A stretch of 64,000 nt of DNA from Piper betle. Taxonomy: Eukaryota > Streptophyta > Magnoliopsida > Piperales > Piperaceae. The stretch spans positions 46,962 to 110,961 of the forward strand of contig JAURVB010001696.1 of NCBI GenBank assembly GCA_033002965.1, read 5' to 3'. A program made the translations under genes and the position numbers. The notes below the pieces were generated by a model. The model was not told the DNA's origin and did not search any database. It worked only from the letters and a program-made list of their open reading frames with translations. Below are positions 9,285-21,564 of this stretch, in pieces; the first letter of the stretch is position 1; every line of letters starts with the position of its first letter.

Positions 9285-12012
9285 TCACTCGCTTAAATCT
9301 TTAAAAAGAGGGAGGACGTAGGACTTGAAGTCTTCATCTTGCCACTGTAGCCCTTCCCACCACTCCTTTGTTCCCTCAATCTTACCTTGTAGTGGCCTTA
9401 TCTCATTCATTAAGCCTTTGGGAAATTTTTCTAGTTTCTGACATAGAGATACATTCAAATGCAAGACGGAAGGAAAGGAGACATGGTCACTACATATGGT
9501 CATCACTTGTGGAAGAGAACGAAGATAAAGTGATTCTAGATGGGGAAAGCACGAAGGTGATGTCCCAATTTCCTTATTTGGACTCACGAGCTCTCCTTCC
9601 AATTCAGGACAATCATTTATTTCAAGATCTGTTAGATGTTCAAGATACTCAAGGCCAATAATATGTTTGAGGGAAGCACATTTGAAGATAGTCAAAAAGC
9701 ACAGGCATTTGAGGGCATCCCCGCCTACTTGCAACTTAACTAATCGAGGGCATCGTACAATATAGAGCTTCGCCAGCCTTTTACTTGTTAGGATTATTTC
9801 ATCAAGAGGAAACTCAGCAATTGACAACTCAGACATCTCGTTCATGGACTCAAGTGCTGATCCTATGTCGGCCCACTTAAAAATTGGCCACCTTTTCATT
9901 TCAAGAGTTCTTAGGGACTTGGACAACTGCTTTAGACCATCTATGCTTAAAGTAACGTCAACACTGACCAAATTCAGCCAAGGTGGACATTCATACATGT
10001 CAAATAAGACCATATCTTCTCCATCATGCTCTGCCACTAACCCCGAGGCTTCGATAAGCAGATGCTCCAACTTGGACAAATTCCAGAGATCAGCCGGTAA
10101 TATCCTCACACTCATCACACTCAATTGCAGTCTTCTAAGCTCGTGCATATGCTCAAATATCCCATTCGGAATTAGATTGATGAATTTATCCTTGTAATTT
10201 GCACGTTCAAATGGATCAGTCCATAACAACGATTCACTGTGATTTAGAAGAAGTAGTTCCTCTAGCTTACTCAACTTTCCAAGCTCCAAAGGTAACATTT
10301 TTATGACTTTGGGGCTGGTTATCCAGAGCTTTCTAAGCTCTCTAAGTTGTCCTATGGCTGGCGGAAGTGAATCTAAATGTGTTATAAATTCTATTTGTAA
10401 CACATTTAGTTTTCTCAAGTTCCCTAACTCACTTGGAAACTTTTCTAGATTAGTAAAGCGTATGCTAAGCCACCTCAATTCAACAAACTGTCCAACAATC
10501 TTAAATGTCGTATCAAGAAATGTAAGATTATGCATTTTTAAGATCCTTAATTTGTCCATGGAATGCAAGAAACTATTTTGCAACTCAAGTCTCATTGGTC
10601 TGTCAAAAATTAAGGTAGATAAATTTCGGCAATGAGGTTGCTTTGGTAAATCATTGACTTTGAGTACGTACATCCCATTAGCCTCCTCCCACCTATTCCT
10701 TATCTCATCTTTTGTTAATTTCAGACGTTCACCATGAACAAAGAATTTCGAATCACCGGCAATCCATAGCCCCATGTCCCGTATGACATCATGCATTGTC
10801 AGTTTGAGAGCTACCTTTTAATTCAAGCAAGCACGCCGCCGACAGTCTTTCTATAATTGCATACCCTCTATTACGCGTATCATGATAACTGCCATCCAAA
10901 TCCAAAATCCCATCTCCAATCCAAAACTCTACAAGCTCTTTTTGATGAATTCTCCAATCTTCAGGATACAAACAGCAAAACAAGAAACACTCCTTCTCAA
11001 CGTCATTTTGTATGTTGTCATAACTCAATTTTAAGATAGAAAATAGTCTTTCTTCAGACCCTTGAACCTTCGCCGGAGATTTTCGAAGATTATACAATGC
11101 GTCTTCCCAAGCTCCACGACTGTATTTACATGTCATGGCCCTACCAATAACGATGAGTGCGAGCGGCAGCCCTCTACATTCTTTAGCAACACTTTTAGCA
11201 AGGTCAAGGATTTCATTATGGGAGGAATGAAGGGTCTTAGTCCCAACATGTTTGGCAAATAATGCCCAAGAGTCATCCCAGCCTAGAGGTTGAATTTTGA
11301 TCTCTCTATCAGGCTGCATCTGTGAGCATACATCTTCTAATCGAGTAGTAAAAATTATTTTGAAGATGGATGTATCAACAGTCATCTCACCCAAAACTCC
11401 AATCTCATATAAATCTAAAGCTTCCCATATATCATCAAAAAGTAAGGCTAGTTTCCTCCGGCTGCTAGCAATTGCCTTGTTTATATCCCTTGCACGTTTG
11501 TGAGGTTGTGCATCCTTCTTAAAGGGTAAATCCATCTCCTCCATAATATCTTCTTGAATCCGATCGACGTTTAGGATTTTTGAGACAACAATAGAGAGGA
11601 CTTTAAAGTTAGAGGGCCCCAAAAACTCGTACCAAACTTTTTTTGCAAGGGTGGTCTTCCCAACCCCGCCCATGCCATAAATCCCAACAATTCCAACATC
11701 ATCTTCAGTAAGAAATTTGCATACCTCATCGAAGGCTTGGTCTTGCCCAATGGAGACCGAGGACGAAATCCGGCTCCTGCCACCAGCTTGAGGAAGAGCT
11801 TGAGCAGAGGTCGATGATGTAGAAGGAGCAGATGGTCCAGCTATAATCGAATTTCCTGGCGTTTGACCTTGTGGGTTTGCTTGATCTACCCCTATGACAG
11901 AGGTCTGACGTGCTTGATGAATCCTCGTTGCATTGTTGATCAGCCCTTGTACAGAAGGGATGTTGGAAGGGGTTTCCTTCTGGTATTTCTTTTTGCCAAA
12001 ACGACTGAACAT
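9285..12012 (-). pseudogene. RPS5-type NBS-LRR gene, copy 1, frameshifted
   Basis: An intracellular immune receptor of the non-TIR NLR class. The first frame (12012-10789, 407 residues) has a short Ser/Pro-rich N-terminus starting MFSRFGKKKYQK, P-loop GMGGVGKTT at 113-121, kinase-2 LALLFDDIW, RNBS-B IIFTTR, GLPLAL, and RNBS-D CFLFCCLYPEDW. One extra base near 10800 relative to copies 2 and 4 ends this frame just before the MHD motif. The second frame (10796-9285) starts MHDVIRDMGLWIA and carries the whole leucine-rich repeat region up to the conserved EWWEGLQWQDEDFKSYVLPL tail. Translation would give an NB-ARC protein without LRRs, so it is most likely a pseudogene, or a truncated NLR. Its N-terminus differs from that of the other three copies. 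Confidence 0.9.
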
Positions 12013-13327
12013 CTTGTGGGGTTGGAGAAAGAAGAAGTGGATGTAGGAATAATGGAGAGAAGAAGAAAGTAACAGATCAAGGAAGATGGGGGGGGAGCGA
12101 GGGCTTGATGAGGTGCAAATGTGATGAGAATGAAAGTAGATGAAGTTGACCGTTAAAAATGTATAAGAAGAAGAACCTTGTAATGGTGTAAATTACCACA
12201 ATTCATGGAATTTGAAAGGTATAACCATCATAAACAATTAATTTGCACCAACCAGAGGGCTGCTATAAGAAATTTGTTGTAGCAAGTGTTACAGCAAATC
12301 CTTCCATGATTCTAATACAAGGCTTAAAATTCATTGTTAGTGGTGTAGCTTCATTCACAAATAAACCAAAGTTTTGTCATTTCAGTTACAATAGATGAAC
12401 TTAAAATGTTTGTCAATGCTTTTCAAATGTTGCTTCAATGAATTTAACCAGTTAGTAGGACTACTGAGTTTTGACTTTGATTGTTGTGGATTTGATTCAA
12501 GGTTAAGATCATCAATAAAATTAGTTTAAACATGAAAGGAAATGCCTCTTTCTTCTTTGCCTGAATCGCCACCATGCACCAAATTAGTGGCTTGATCAGT
12601 TAAACATTAACTTGCGTAAAAAAGTTTTTTATTTTTCATATATGGTGGACTTGATCATGTAACCTAGAAGTTACATTGTTAAATCACGTTATTTATCATT
12701 TTATAGTGGTATTAATATGACTCTCAATGTGTTTGTGTTGCTTCATGAGTTAGAATAAACTCAAATGCCAAATGTGCTAGACTTGAAGACAAATTAAGTG
12801 AGTTTGACTCGAGCTTATTCAACTCAATTAGCAAACATAATTTCCAAGCATCTGGTTCATTATATTAAATTTACAAAATAATTTCTTCAAGAACTGTCTT
12901 ATCATCTAGTTGTATTCCATTTTCAAGACAAAATCTTTCCATACAGAATAAATCTCTTTTGATTGAGCTCCTTGTCTTAAATAAAATCTTTCCCTCGTAA
13001 CTGTTTTATATTTACAAAATACAATTCACCTCCTTTTGCCAAATCAATATTTCCTGGAACAAGTAGATCTTTATAAATAAAATCCTTCTATGGACCATAA
13101 TTAACCAACAATATTATGTTCGATAAATCCTTCTCAAATTCAATATAATCGATAAATAGATAATAGTTATATTTCGTTTTGTCTTAGTTTACGACTGCAT
13201 TTCGTGAACTTTGTACTTACAAGGAGCTTCTCCATTATCAGGTTTCGTTAAACTTTGAGATGCTTTCTCATCTCCTTCTGAATGCTGATAATAGTGTGTA
13301 AAGTTGTATACAATTTTCATGTTGCAG
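12013..13327. other. NLR1 upstream region, then start of block 2
   Basis: 12013-12200 is the 5' flank of NLR copy 1. 12200-12715 shows nothing I can name. From about 12720 the sequence repeats 2890-3500 of block 1. No gene seen. Confidence 0.55.
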
Positions 13328-15011
13328 TTGGAGCATATGTTGGCTGATCGTCTAACCCAGTTCATGAGCATTGACTTTCAAGAAGTGAAGGTCAGTGGTT
13401 TTTACTCCATTTTAGATGATTTTGATTTCAAAAAGAAAAAGTATTTTTTAAATTTATCAAGTAATCACCTAAAATGGAAGAAAATACTGAGTCATCATTA
13501 CTTTTGTTTAATTCAGAAAATGAAGCTTTGTCCTTGAAAATAATAACCCTTTTCTGGATTGTTTCTTTTTGCAAGATGCTCGTAGACGCTTGGACAAAGC
13601 TTCACTTGCATTCGATCAGGTCAGACTTATATCTATTGTTTAAGAAAAACTTGAACGCCAATTGTTTTTTAACTTGAAAGAAGTAGGTTCTTGGAAACGT
13701 GATCTCATGGTCTAAAATTTTAATTAAGCTATTATCTTGGGCTCTGTCTTAAACCATATGTAATTTTTTCAATTAGGCACGGAAGAAGTTCATGTCTTTA
13801 GAGAAGGGGATACGGCCAGACATTATTGCTTCTCTTGAAGAGGCATGAAACCTTTCCTGCTGTCTGTTACCATGAATGTTTCTAATATCAATATTCCATG
13901 AATGTTTCTAATATCAATATTTTTGTTTATTCAATATTGATATTTACTATGCTAGTCATGCAATTATTACGTTGTTTTTTCCGTACTTGACAAAATGTAA
14001 TTTTGCGTTGCGGGAAATGAGCAATTCTAAGTCTTCATTTGAGAGATGCCGTTTCAATCTAGTGCGTATACTTTTCTGCTTTTCTTTCTTACTAAAAAAT
14101 GAATCCCTTTTCAACTGGCCATTTTGATACTAAGGGATTCAGGTAAATGCCCTTGCCAATGTTGAAGCAAGGAAAACATTTGCTTTCTTGGAGCCTATTA
14201 GTACAGCTATGGATGCCCACCTTAGATATTTCAAGCAGGTACAGGCAGTGGTAGATTTTTCAGTTGAAAAATTTTCTATGATGTGGTCAAATATTCCCCT
14301 TTCTATCTTCGGATGTACATATTACTTGACAGTGATATGAATTGTTGAGTCAGATGGAACCATTTGTTCACGAGGGAAATTTACATCCTTGCCCTTGAAT
14401 TATATGTAACATTTCTTTTCTGTCCAAAGGTTCAAATTTTAGGTTTGTATATAAGATCAGGTTTTGACATTTGTTCATCAATCATCAGGCATGTCAGAAC
14501 GTGGTGCGGTTTTTGACAAATTTAAATTCACCCAACACTGGGCATTATCTCGGGATGAAGAAAACCTTGGTTGTCGGACTGTTTATCTGCGGACATCTAT
14601 CATTAAGATGGATGCAGAGCAATCTGATCTTCGTTTCTGCTTCAGAATTATCTCTCCCTTAAAGACCGATACTTTGCGGGTCTCTACAGAACTTGTGTTT
14701 TGTTTCTATTGGAAAAGTGGGACAATATAATGATAACAGGCAGAAAATGGAGCTGATCATAAAGATTGGGTTGATAAAATTAGAGGAGTCACTGCTTCAC
14801 TTCTGAATTCTTCTTTTCATGAACGGGTAATGGTCATGGTAGCACTATTTTGTGTAATGACAGACACTTATTTACTGTATTACTTGAGCCATATTCTAGT
14901 GATCTTGTGACTATTTTACATATGTGCCACTAAAAGATGAAAAAACTGATTATTAAGGATTCAATGTATGTTAAATAGGTCCCCTTTCAAAGGCTGGATG
15001 TTGATACGAAC

Positions 15012-16532
15012 CATGGTTGGTTACATAAATCGGAATTAGAATCAGAATCGGTTTTCGAGGGAGTTGGAATCGGAATTGAAATCGGTCTAAATCGGACAGG
15101 AATCGGTTCAGTTAAATTAGCCTGAATCGCTCTAAATCGGTCATATACAAAAATTTGACAACCCATAATATAAAAACCTGAAATACATAATTATATAATT
15201 TTTTAACATAAATACACAAATTTATAATTTAATACAAGTATAAAAGAGCATCACAATACCTCAATGTCACAAGTATAACATTTGATATATCATCATTTGT
15301 GTTGTATCAAATAATAACAACACGAGATTAATACAAGTCCAAAAAATGAATATTCAGCACAAAATTCATCATCTGAAACATCTTCGGAGTCTGAATCATT
15401 ATCACCAATGGGAAGAGTAGAGCTATCATCTGCATCAACACGAGATCCTTGTATAAAAGGAGGCATATAACTCCCACTCATATGAACTCCCTCAGGTTTA
15501 GGAGGCAAAAACAAACCATCAGACGTAGTAGAACTCCGACTCATATGAACTCCCTCACCTTGCATGGTATGTTAGTGGAGAGCTTCATTATAGCCTAGAA
15601 GATACTAAGGGGAGGGTTTGTAATTGAAATCCCAATCTCGTTTGGAAGAGCAGGCAAATTTGTCCGCACCAACAATTTGCACAGCACCAACAATTATTTG
15701 CATAGCACGACAATTTACACAGCATATAATTTGCACAGCACACAATCCATCTTCCCTGTGACAATTTGCACAGCTCAAGCAATTTGGATGCATGAACAAA
15801 ATGAAAAAACATATTTGCACAGCACATAGCATTTGAAAAAAAATTTGCACAGCACAACACAATTTTTGCACAAAAAAATTTGATCATACAATTTGCACAA
15901 CACATAGCAATTTGCATGCACAACACGCAATTTTGCACAACACAACAATGAAAAGAATTTGATCATGAATCCCAAATCAGCAATGAAAAAAATTTGTGAA
16001 GCATAGCCTACAATTTGCACAGCACATACCATACAATTTGCACAGCACATACCATACACTTTGCACAGCACAACATAGATAACAATTTGCACATCACAAC
16101 ATTCAATTTCAACAAAAAAATCCAACTTTACAAAAATTACCGTTCGGACGGCCACCCGTCGGAGGCGAGGTTCGTGTCCACAGCGCTGTTAGCCGGCCAC
16201 CCGTCGGAGGTGAGGTTGCGAGGGCGGAGGCGAGGTCGGAAGCCTGGTCGGAGCTGAGGTCGGAGGCAAGCGAAGCGCGGCGGCAGAGTGGGTTAGACGA
16301 GGTAATTTTAGGTTTTTAAAATCAAAATTTCAATTTTACCCATGCTTAAATAATTTAATAAATATCATACATAGGGTATTTTAGGCATTTATCTAAAAAA
16401 CCTATTCTTCCCGATTTACCCCGATTCCGAATCGGATTTAAATCGGTCAGAATAGGGGTAAATCGGCCAATTTAGATGCCGATTCGGGGCCGGGCCAATT
16501 CCACTCGGAATCGGCCAATTCGTGCATCCATG
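15012..16532. mobile_element. hAT element 2 (1.52 kb, internally deleted) inside an ArfGAP exon
   Basis: Exact 8-bp duplication ATACGAAC at 15004-15011 and 16533-16540; the uninterrupted exon is seen at 37620-37640. The ends are CATGGTTGGTTACATAAATC on the left and CATGGATGCACGAATTGG read from the right. The minus-strand frame at 15293-15565 resembles the C-terminal tail of the hAT element at 46.5-51.1 kb (GSYMPPFIQGSR and LPIGDNDSDSED against GSSIPPFTQGSH and LPIGDSDSDSKD). This is therefore a deletion derivative of that family lying in reverse orientation. 15600-16100 is an array of degenerate AATTTGCACAGCACA repeats. Confidence 0.88.
15650..16100. repeat. Degenerate AATTTGCACAGCACA tandem array in hAT element 2
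   Basis: Many imperfect copies of AATTTGCACAGCACA and shorter forms with irregular spacing. The long Cys-rich minus-strand frames here (15588-16155) arise from the repeat and are not credible proteins. Confidence 0.8.
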
Positions 16533-17511
16533 ATACGAACAACTTAGTTGAAAGTGAACCTGAATATTTATTTATAAGAGGTGATACAGATGAGGCATTA
16601 GAAGGGGATATAATACACAATGGTCATGATAATGTGTGTACAATTCTTAGGAGAATTCCTGGTAATAACAAATTTCCTGAATGTGATGCTCTTGAACCTA
16701 AATGGGCGTCATTAAATCTTGAAATTTTGTTGTGCATTGAATGCTCAGGGGTGCATCGGAATCTCGGTGTTCATATTTCAAAGGTGAGAAATTAGTGTGT
16801 AAGCAAAGTCAGCCTAAGCAAATATATATGTGCAGGTGAGATCACTCACACTTGATCTTATTTAGGGCCTGTTTCATGCTCTGTATGGGAAAAGTTCTTC
16901 AAATCCAATATGTGAGTGAGGTATTGCATGATGGACTTCCTATTAAGGGTGAATGCCATCTATTTCTTGAGGGTTTACTTACCTGAGGTTTCTTCAAAAT
17001 AAAACGAATGGATTTTTGCTTCTGACAGCTTTTTTTTTTGTAAGGGCATATATGACTGCAAATTTTTTTATGTTTGCGCTATTTTAGCCAGCAACATTTG
17101 GAGGGTCATGCCCTGGTGTGATTAAGATGTATTAATTTATGAATAACTATTTCTAGGAAAAGGAACCATAGAAAAGGATTTTCTTTCACACAATACATTA
17201 ATATAAATATTATGGAATTAGTCCTTGGTGAAGTACCCTATTGTTGAATATAAGTGGTTTTTATGGTTGAATGTGTCTGCTATGTTTTCCCCTCTAGTTT
17301 ATTCTTGACAAGATCCTATTAGAATTTCACGTCGCCATGAGACGAAAAGGTAGAAAAATTTTATTTCATGGTGACTTATTTTATTTTCTTAATTTTGTAG
17401 TGGAGTTTTAACCATTAAGGATAAAAAACCTAACTCGAAAGATAATATTTCAATTAAGGAGACGTACACTCGGTTCAAGGTAATCAATGAGGTTGCTATA
17501 GAATTTATTAA

Positions 17512-17849
17512 GGGCCGTTTCATTGACATGAAAATAATGTAAATGAAAAAGTAATTTCAAAAGAAACAAAAATGCAATAAAATAAAATGACATAACAATT
17601 TTAAATATTTCTTTTATATGTTTGGATAATAAGAAAATAAGATAAAAATGAAATATTTTTTTCTCAATTTGTCTCCTAAATTTCCCCCGATTTCAAGAAA
17701 AGTTACTTTGTAAAATTTTTATATAGACTTTATTTGACTAAATATAAAAAGAAATTTCACTAAATTTTTTGACAATCAAACACAAGGAAATTTTTTATCT
17801 CCAAATTTTACATTTCTTTCATTTGATTTGAAACCAACCAAACAAATCC
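17512..17849. mobile_element. Tourist-like MITE, copy in block 2 (338 bp)
   Basis: Begins GGGCCGTTTCATTGACATG and ends ACCAACCAAACAAATCC, with TAA on both sides (17509-17511 and 17850-17852). It is in the same position as the copies in blocks 1 and 3, so it was inserted before the block duplicated. Confidence 0.75.
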
Positions 17850-19237
17850 TAAATTTTCTCAATTTCTTTCATTTGATTTGTGTTTTTTTGAGATAGAGAC
17901 GCCTTTTTCGTGATACTTAACTATAATCTCCTATTTGGAATATTGAACAGTATGTCGAAAAGATGCTTCAATCCTAATATAAACCTTTTTCGTTTATACT
18001 TCGTTTGGATTAATAGTTTTTTCAATCCTATTATAAGCCTTCTCACATAATGATATTATTTGTCTTATGTATTAAAAGATTCATGATGGTTGTGTTAGAT
18101 ACATACCCATCTGGCTCATAATCTGCTTTCCTAAGCTCTTATGTTCTCAACCTGATGATGTGATGGAGGTGGAGATTAGAGAGGGAGGTGGCCGTTGGAA
18201 AGAAGAAAGGAGCAAATGGGTGCAATAACTGATGAGCAGTTATTTCTTTTACTCGCGAGTGGTGAATGACTGAGGGACTGCATGTAAGTTGTTACTTTTT
18301 TGTGGCGTAGATAAAATTATGGATATAGGGAACTCCACAAAAGAAAGATGGCACATTTGAGTGTCGATGCTAATGTGTATCAAATAAGTTGAAGATATAT
18401 ATTTGTAATCGGATAGCTGCCTGCTCAGTGTATAAACAATTCAATTTTAGTGTTTTAAATATTTCTCAGTTCTACAGTTAGCACATAGCTAGCCACTTCG
18501 CTAAACATAGAGGTTTTCGCCAACCTCGTAGAGCTCTTTCCGATCACCTGGTTCCTGTCATAGAATTCATACTTCTCTTTTATATTGGGTAAAAAAAATT
18601 TTAATTGATGATGTTTCTGCCGCTTGAAGTATTTGATTATGTTTTTGAAAATTATTCATTGCCTGTTATGAATAATTGTTTCTTAGCTGAATTTCTTAAT
18701 ATATCATTGATTATCATCCAGGTGGGTTCTTGACTTCAGAATGAGCTGAATTAGCTGAGCAGCCTGAGCTTAGTTTATGTATGTAGTCTAAGGGCCTCCT
18801 TGCAGTTGTTTTTTTCTTTTATATTAATGTTCTTATTGTGTTTTATTCATGAAAAAAGATTCTTTTATATATGCAAAAATAGGATGCATTGACAAACATT
18901 GTAGTTTTGATGATTGATTTAATGGGAGAAACAATTGCTGAAAGTTACACGAAATGTCAACATGAAGCCGGTGTGCTATTACAGTAAAAAAAATGAACCA
19001 ACAATCTCATTTTTACAATGCTGAAATAACTAACATTTATAGAGTAATTTAAGAACTATAAGCTCTAATGGACTCTTCTCTCAATTACAGCAAGCTCCGA
19101 ATTCCCAAAATTTACACTTGTATCCTTGATCAAAAAGCTCAATGCCACTTTCATGACCTGCGTTGAAAGATTGAATATTTGCGAAGAACTCTAGCAAAAT
19201 AGTAAAATCAGCTCAATGCCACTTTCATGACCTGTGT
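17850..19237. other. Block 2 spacer with a unique ~660-bp stretch
   Basis: 17990-18155 and 18815-19237 align with block 1. The part between, about 18156-18815, has no counterpart in the other blocks; I see no open frame, inverted ends or clear target duplication in it. The ankyrin exon expected here is deleted: the sequence just after 17950 joins directly to the post-ankyrin region. Confidence 0.5.
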
Positions 19238-19794
19238 TCAATCAATTGCAGATCTCACTCCTCCACGGAACAACATTTGAGCATAGAATTCAGCTTGCTC
19301 CTGCCAACAAAGACGTGGATGAAGCACAAACAGCAAGAAAAGAAAAGAAAACAAAAAACCCATTTTAAAGAAGCAAAAATGAAGTACCTTCAAAGCATTT
19401 ATAACCGCTGCAACTACTTGTTCTCGGGATTCATGGAATTTTTTTCTTGCTTCATCAGGTGAAACAGAGGGAACAACTTTTGGTACAACTTTTGCAACTG
19501 TAAAGAACTTGACAAGCACTGTTTCCCAGAGCTGATAACATGAAGATCATTATCCTTTCACAACATAACATGGTAAATTTATTTGATTCATTAATGTTTA
19601 AAAACAAGATATATTAATGGAAGATACAAGTTGGAAGCATTCTTTGACTATCTAAATTCAACTGAGTCATAGATGCTCTGACAGCAAGATGAAATACCTA
19701 AGTTTTCAGAATGTTTCACATCACCAATGAGCAAAACTCTATAACTGTTTTCACTGCTAGCTCCTCTTCTATCTCTCACCGACCCAACATCTCC
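19238..19794 (-). pseudogene. ClpS-like protease adaptor gene, block 2 (best-preserved exons)
   Basis: Exon 19698-19794 (SYRVLLIGDVKHSENL), exon 19388-19497 (VAKVVPKVVPSVSPDEARKK then FHESREQVVAAVINALK) and exon 19238-19300 (EQAEFYAQMLFRGGVRSAID, stop) join in frame with GT/AG borders; the last codon split G|TT gives the Val of VAKVV. Compared with blocks 1 and 3, an added TT before GAACCAGAC turns the expected IEPD ending into ID-stop. The domain would be nearly complete, but no start exon is established. ClpS adaptors deliver substrates to the plastid Clp protease; the assignment rests on motif order and spacing. It could be functional or recently dead. Confidence 0.6.
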
Positions 19795-21128
19795 TGTAAA
19801 TAACGGAAAATTGTGTCAAAGATACAGAACATACATTTTTTGCAACCAGGCAGACCTCAATTACTGTAGACATCCAGATTATTATCCACGCAAGTGAATC
19901 CAGTGAGAGTTGGCAAGACTCAGCTACAATGATGTGGTAAACCATTGAGTCTTCTAAGTGTAGGATATGGGTACAAAAAAGTTCATCAAGAAACATCAAG
20001 CCTAGTTACTATGGAAGTGCAGCCGATGAGTTCTCAGCAAATTCCTCTACTGATTAAGTCAACCATTCAAAACAAATAAACTCGATCTCCAACATTCATC
20101 CAAACAAATTAAATATTGTTGGATTTATGTAGCAGATGGAAAGGGTGAATCCCACGAAGGCAATTCAACAACAAACAAATAAAACATCAATTGAACATAC
20201 ATAAGGAGAAGAACCTATTGACCAGATGAAAACAATCTGAAAGCAGCAAACATGATTTGAACCACAATTATGTAACCAACCACCAATAGAAGTCCATTGA
20301 ACCGATAAGATAATAGTCAAGTACTGCACAAACTCTAACATTTTTTCTTAGAAAAAGTGAAAAAAAATAATCTGGATTCTTCTCAGAAACCAAGCTAAAC
20401 TAAGGTATGCCACCAATTCACAAAAAATACATTTGGAAAAAATCTAAAACCTATTAAAGGGGTGCATGGCGAGTCAATCTAATTATCTATTCTTGCTTAA
20501 CTTCAGAAAAAAAAATCTATCTTATCGATTGTGCCCACAATTTCATTGTGAGTACTTAATTAGATTCTGCACTTAAAAATAAATATATTACACAACAAAC
20601 TCCGTCAACAATTGAAGCTTTATATGGTCGTCCCTGCACCAAATTCTTCAATTATCCAACATAAACAGTATCTGATCCTTCTTCTTTTTTTTACTTGCAT
20701 TAGATAGACTATAATAACTTGCACGATTAAAAAACTATGATACTAAATAAATAACATTCTAGTGCAACATGAGTCATATCAAAGGCTAAATGGGTAGTAA
20801 AGATGGCTAAACATATTAAGAGGGAGTCCAAAATAAGCCATTCTCACTGCCATATCATTTTCTGTCAGTGCCAAAATGGATAGGAAAAGATTATAAAAAG
20901 AACTCAGCCAACCGAAGGAGAGAGATATCCATTTCATTTATTCCATCATCTATCTCTGTTTTATCTTTTGGTCTTTAACAAGGATTGTTACAAACCTGTC
21001 AACGAGTATAACTATCCTGCAACCAGCTAGACTAGCAGTAGGGACAAAATTAAAATTCTGAAACTAGATGAGACTTCATGGTTGCATCAATGCCAGAAAG
21101 TCCAAAAGCAATATTTTTAACCTCTTAC
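19795..21128. other. Conserved block sequence without clear exons
   Basis: Counterpart of 7413-8830. No supported gene. Confidence 0.5.
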
Positions 21129-21416
21129 CAGCTCATCATATTCGTCAGAAATTGGCATAAGCCTTGCAACCAGAGCACTTACTATAAGGAAAATTAATAT
21201 GAACTGAAAGTGAAGTGCTAAACATGGGATTCAATCCGAAATTAAATGCATGGCTAAAATTATACCAATGTAGCAAATGAAAAACACACAAACACACATG
21301 AACAACTGCTAACAGTTCGGTTTACTTGAAAACGAAGTGGCCATGGCAGAAGAGTGTCCACCTCCAAAGTGGTGAAGTTCATTAAGAGAAGAAAATGCTA
21401 CGCCAAAATGAGCCAT
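21129..21416 (-). pseudogene. Unassigned conserved exons, block 2
   Basis: Piece A starts at ATG 21416 (MAHFGVAFSSLNELHHFGGG then HSSAMATSFSSKPNC) but meets a TAG directly after Cys, where block 1 reads on. Piece B, 21129-21217, has an acceptor-like TTTAG and a GTAAG donor and encodes LHFQFILIFLIVSALVAR then LMPISDEYDEL: a hydrophobic segment followed by an acidic tail. A third piece near 21010-21030 would give DSYTR-stop. The in-frame stop makes this copy unlikely to work as one protein. Family unknown. Confidence 0.35.
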
Positions 21417-21564
21417 CTTTGTGAACCATCCATGCACCACTGTTCCTGCAATTGTGAATGATGAACAGTGTGAAATTGAGTCTCTAGATGTCAAATAAGC
21501 CAAGACAAATCATTATGTGATTACCTCCAAATTCGAAAAAGAACTTTTCCAGGGTGATCATAAT

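Larger units (their letters stand above)
13328..16783 (+). pseudogene. AGD-type ArfGAP relic, block 2 (most complete exon set)
   Basis: Exons of a BAR-PH-ArfGAP protein in order: 13328-13390 (LEHMLADRLTQFMSIDFQEV); 13576-13619 (ARRRLDKASLAFDQ); 13777-13842 (ARKKFMSLEKGIRPDIIASL), followed by a GC instead of GT donor; ~14029-14060 (SFERCRFNLV); 14143-14238 (VNALANVEARKTFAF to AHLRYFKQ); 14489-14678, the PH domain (IIKMDAEQSDLRFCFRIISP); 14744-14826 (DHKDWVDKIRGVTASLL); and the ArfGAP exon 14979-16783. The ArfGAP exon is cut in two by a hAT element at 15012-16532. After it come [15 protein letters not shown] and the zinc-finger region, whose first Cys is Phe (KFPEC instead of KCAEC) while CIEC is kept. 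The ankyrin exon is missing from this block. Dead as an ArfGAP. Confidence 0.85.

Noticed and set aside
11297..11503. Plus-strand frames repeated in all four NLRs (also 23528, 43977, 62563)
   Set aside because: They are antisense shadows of the conserved NB-ARC coding sequence.
15588..16155. Cys-rich protein frames
   Set aside because: They are produced by the AATTTGCACAGCACA repeat array in a transposon.
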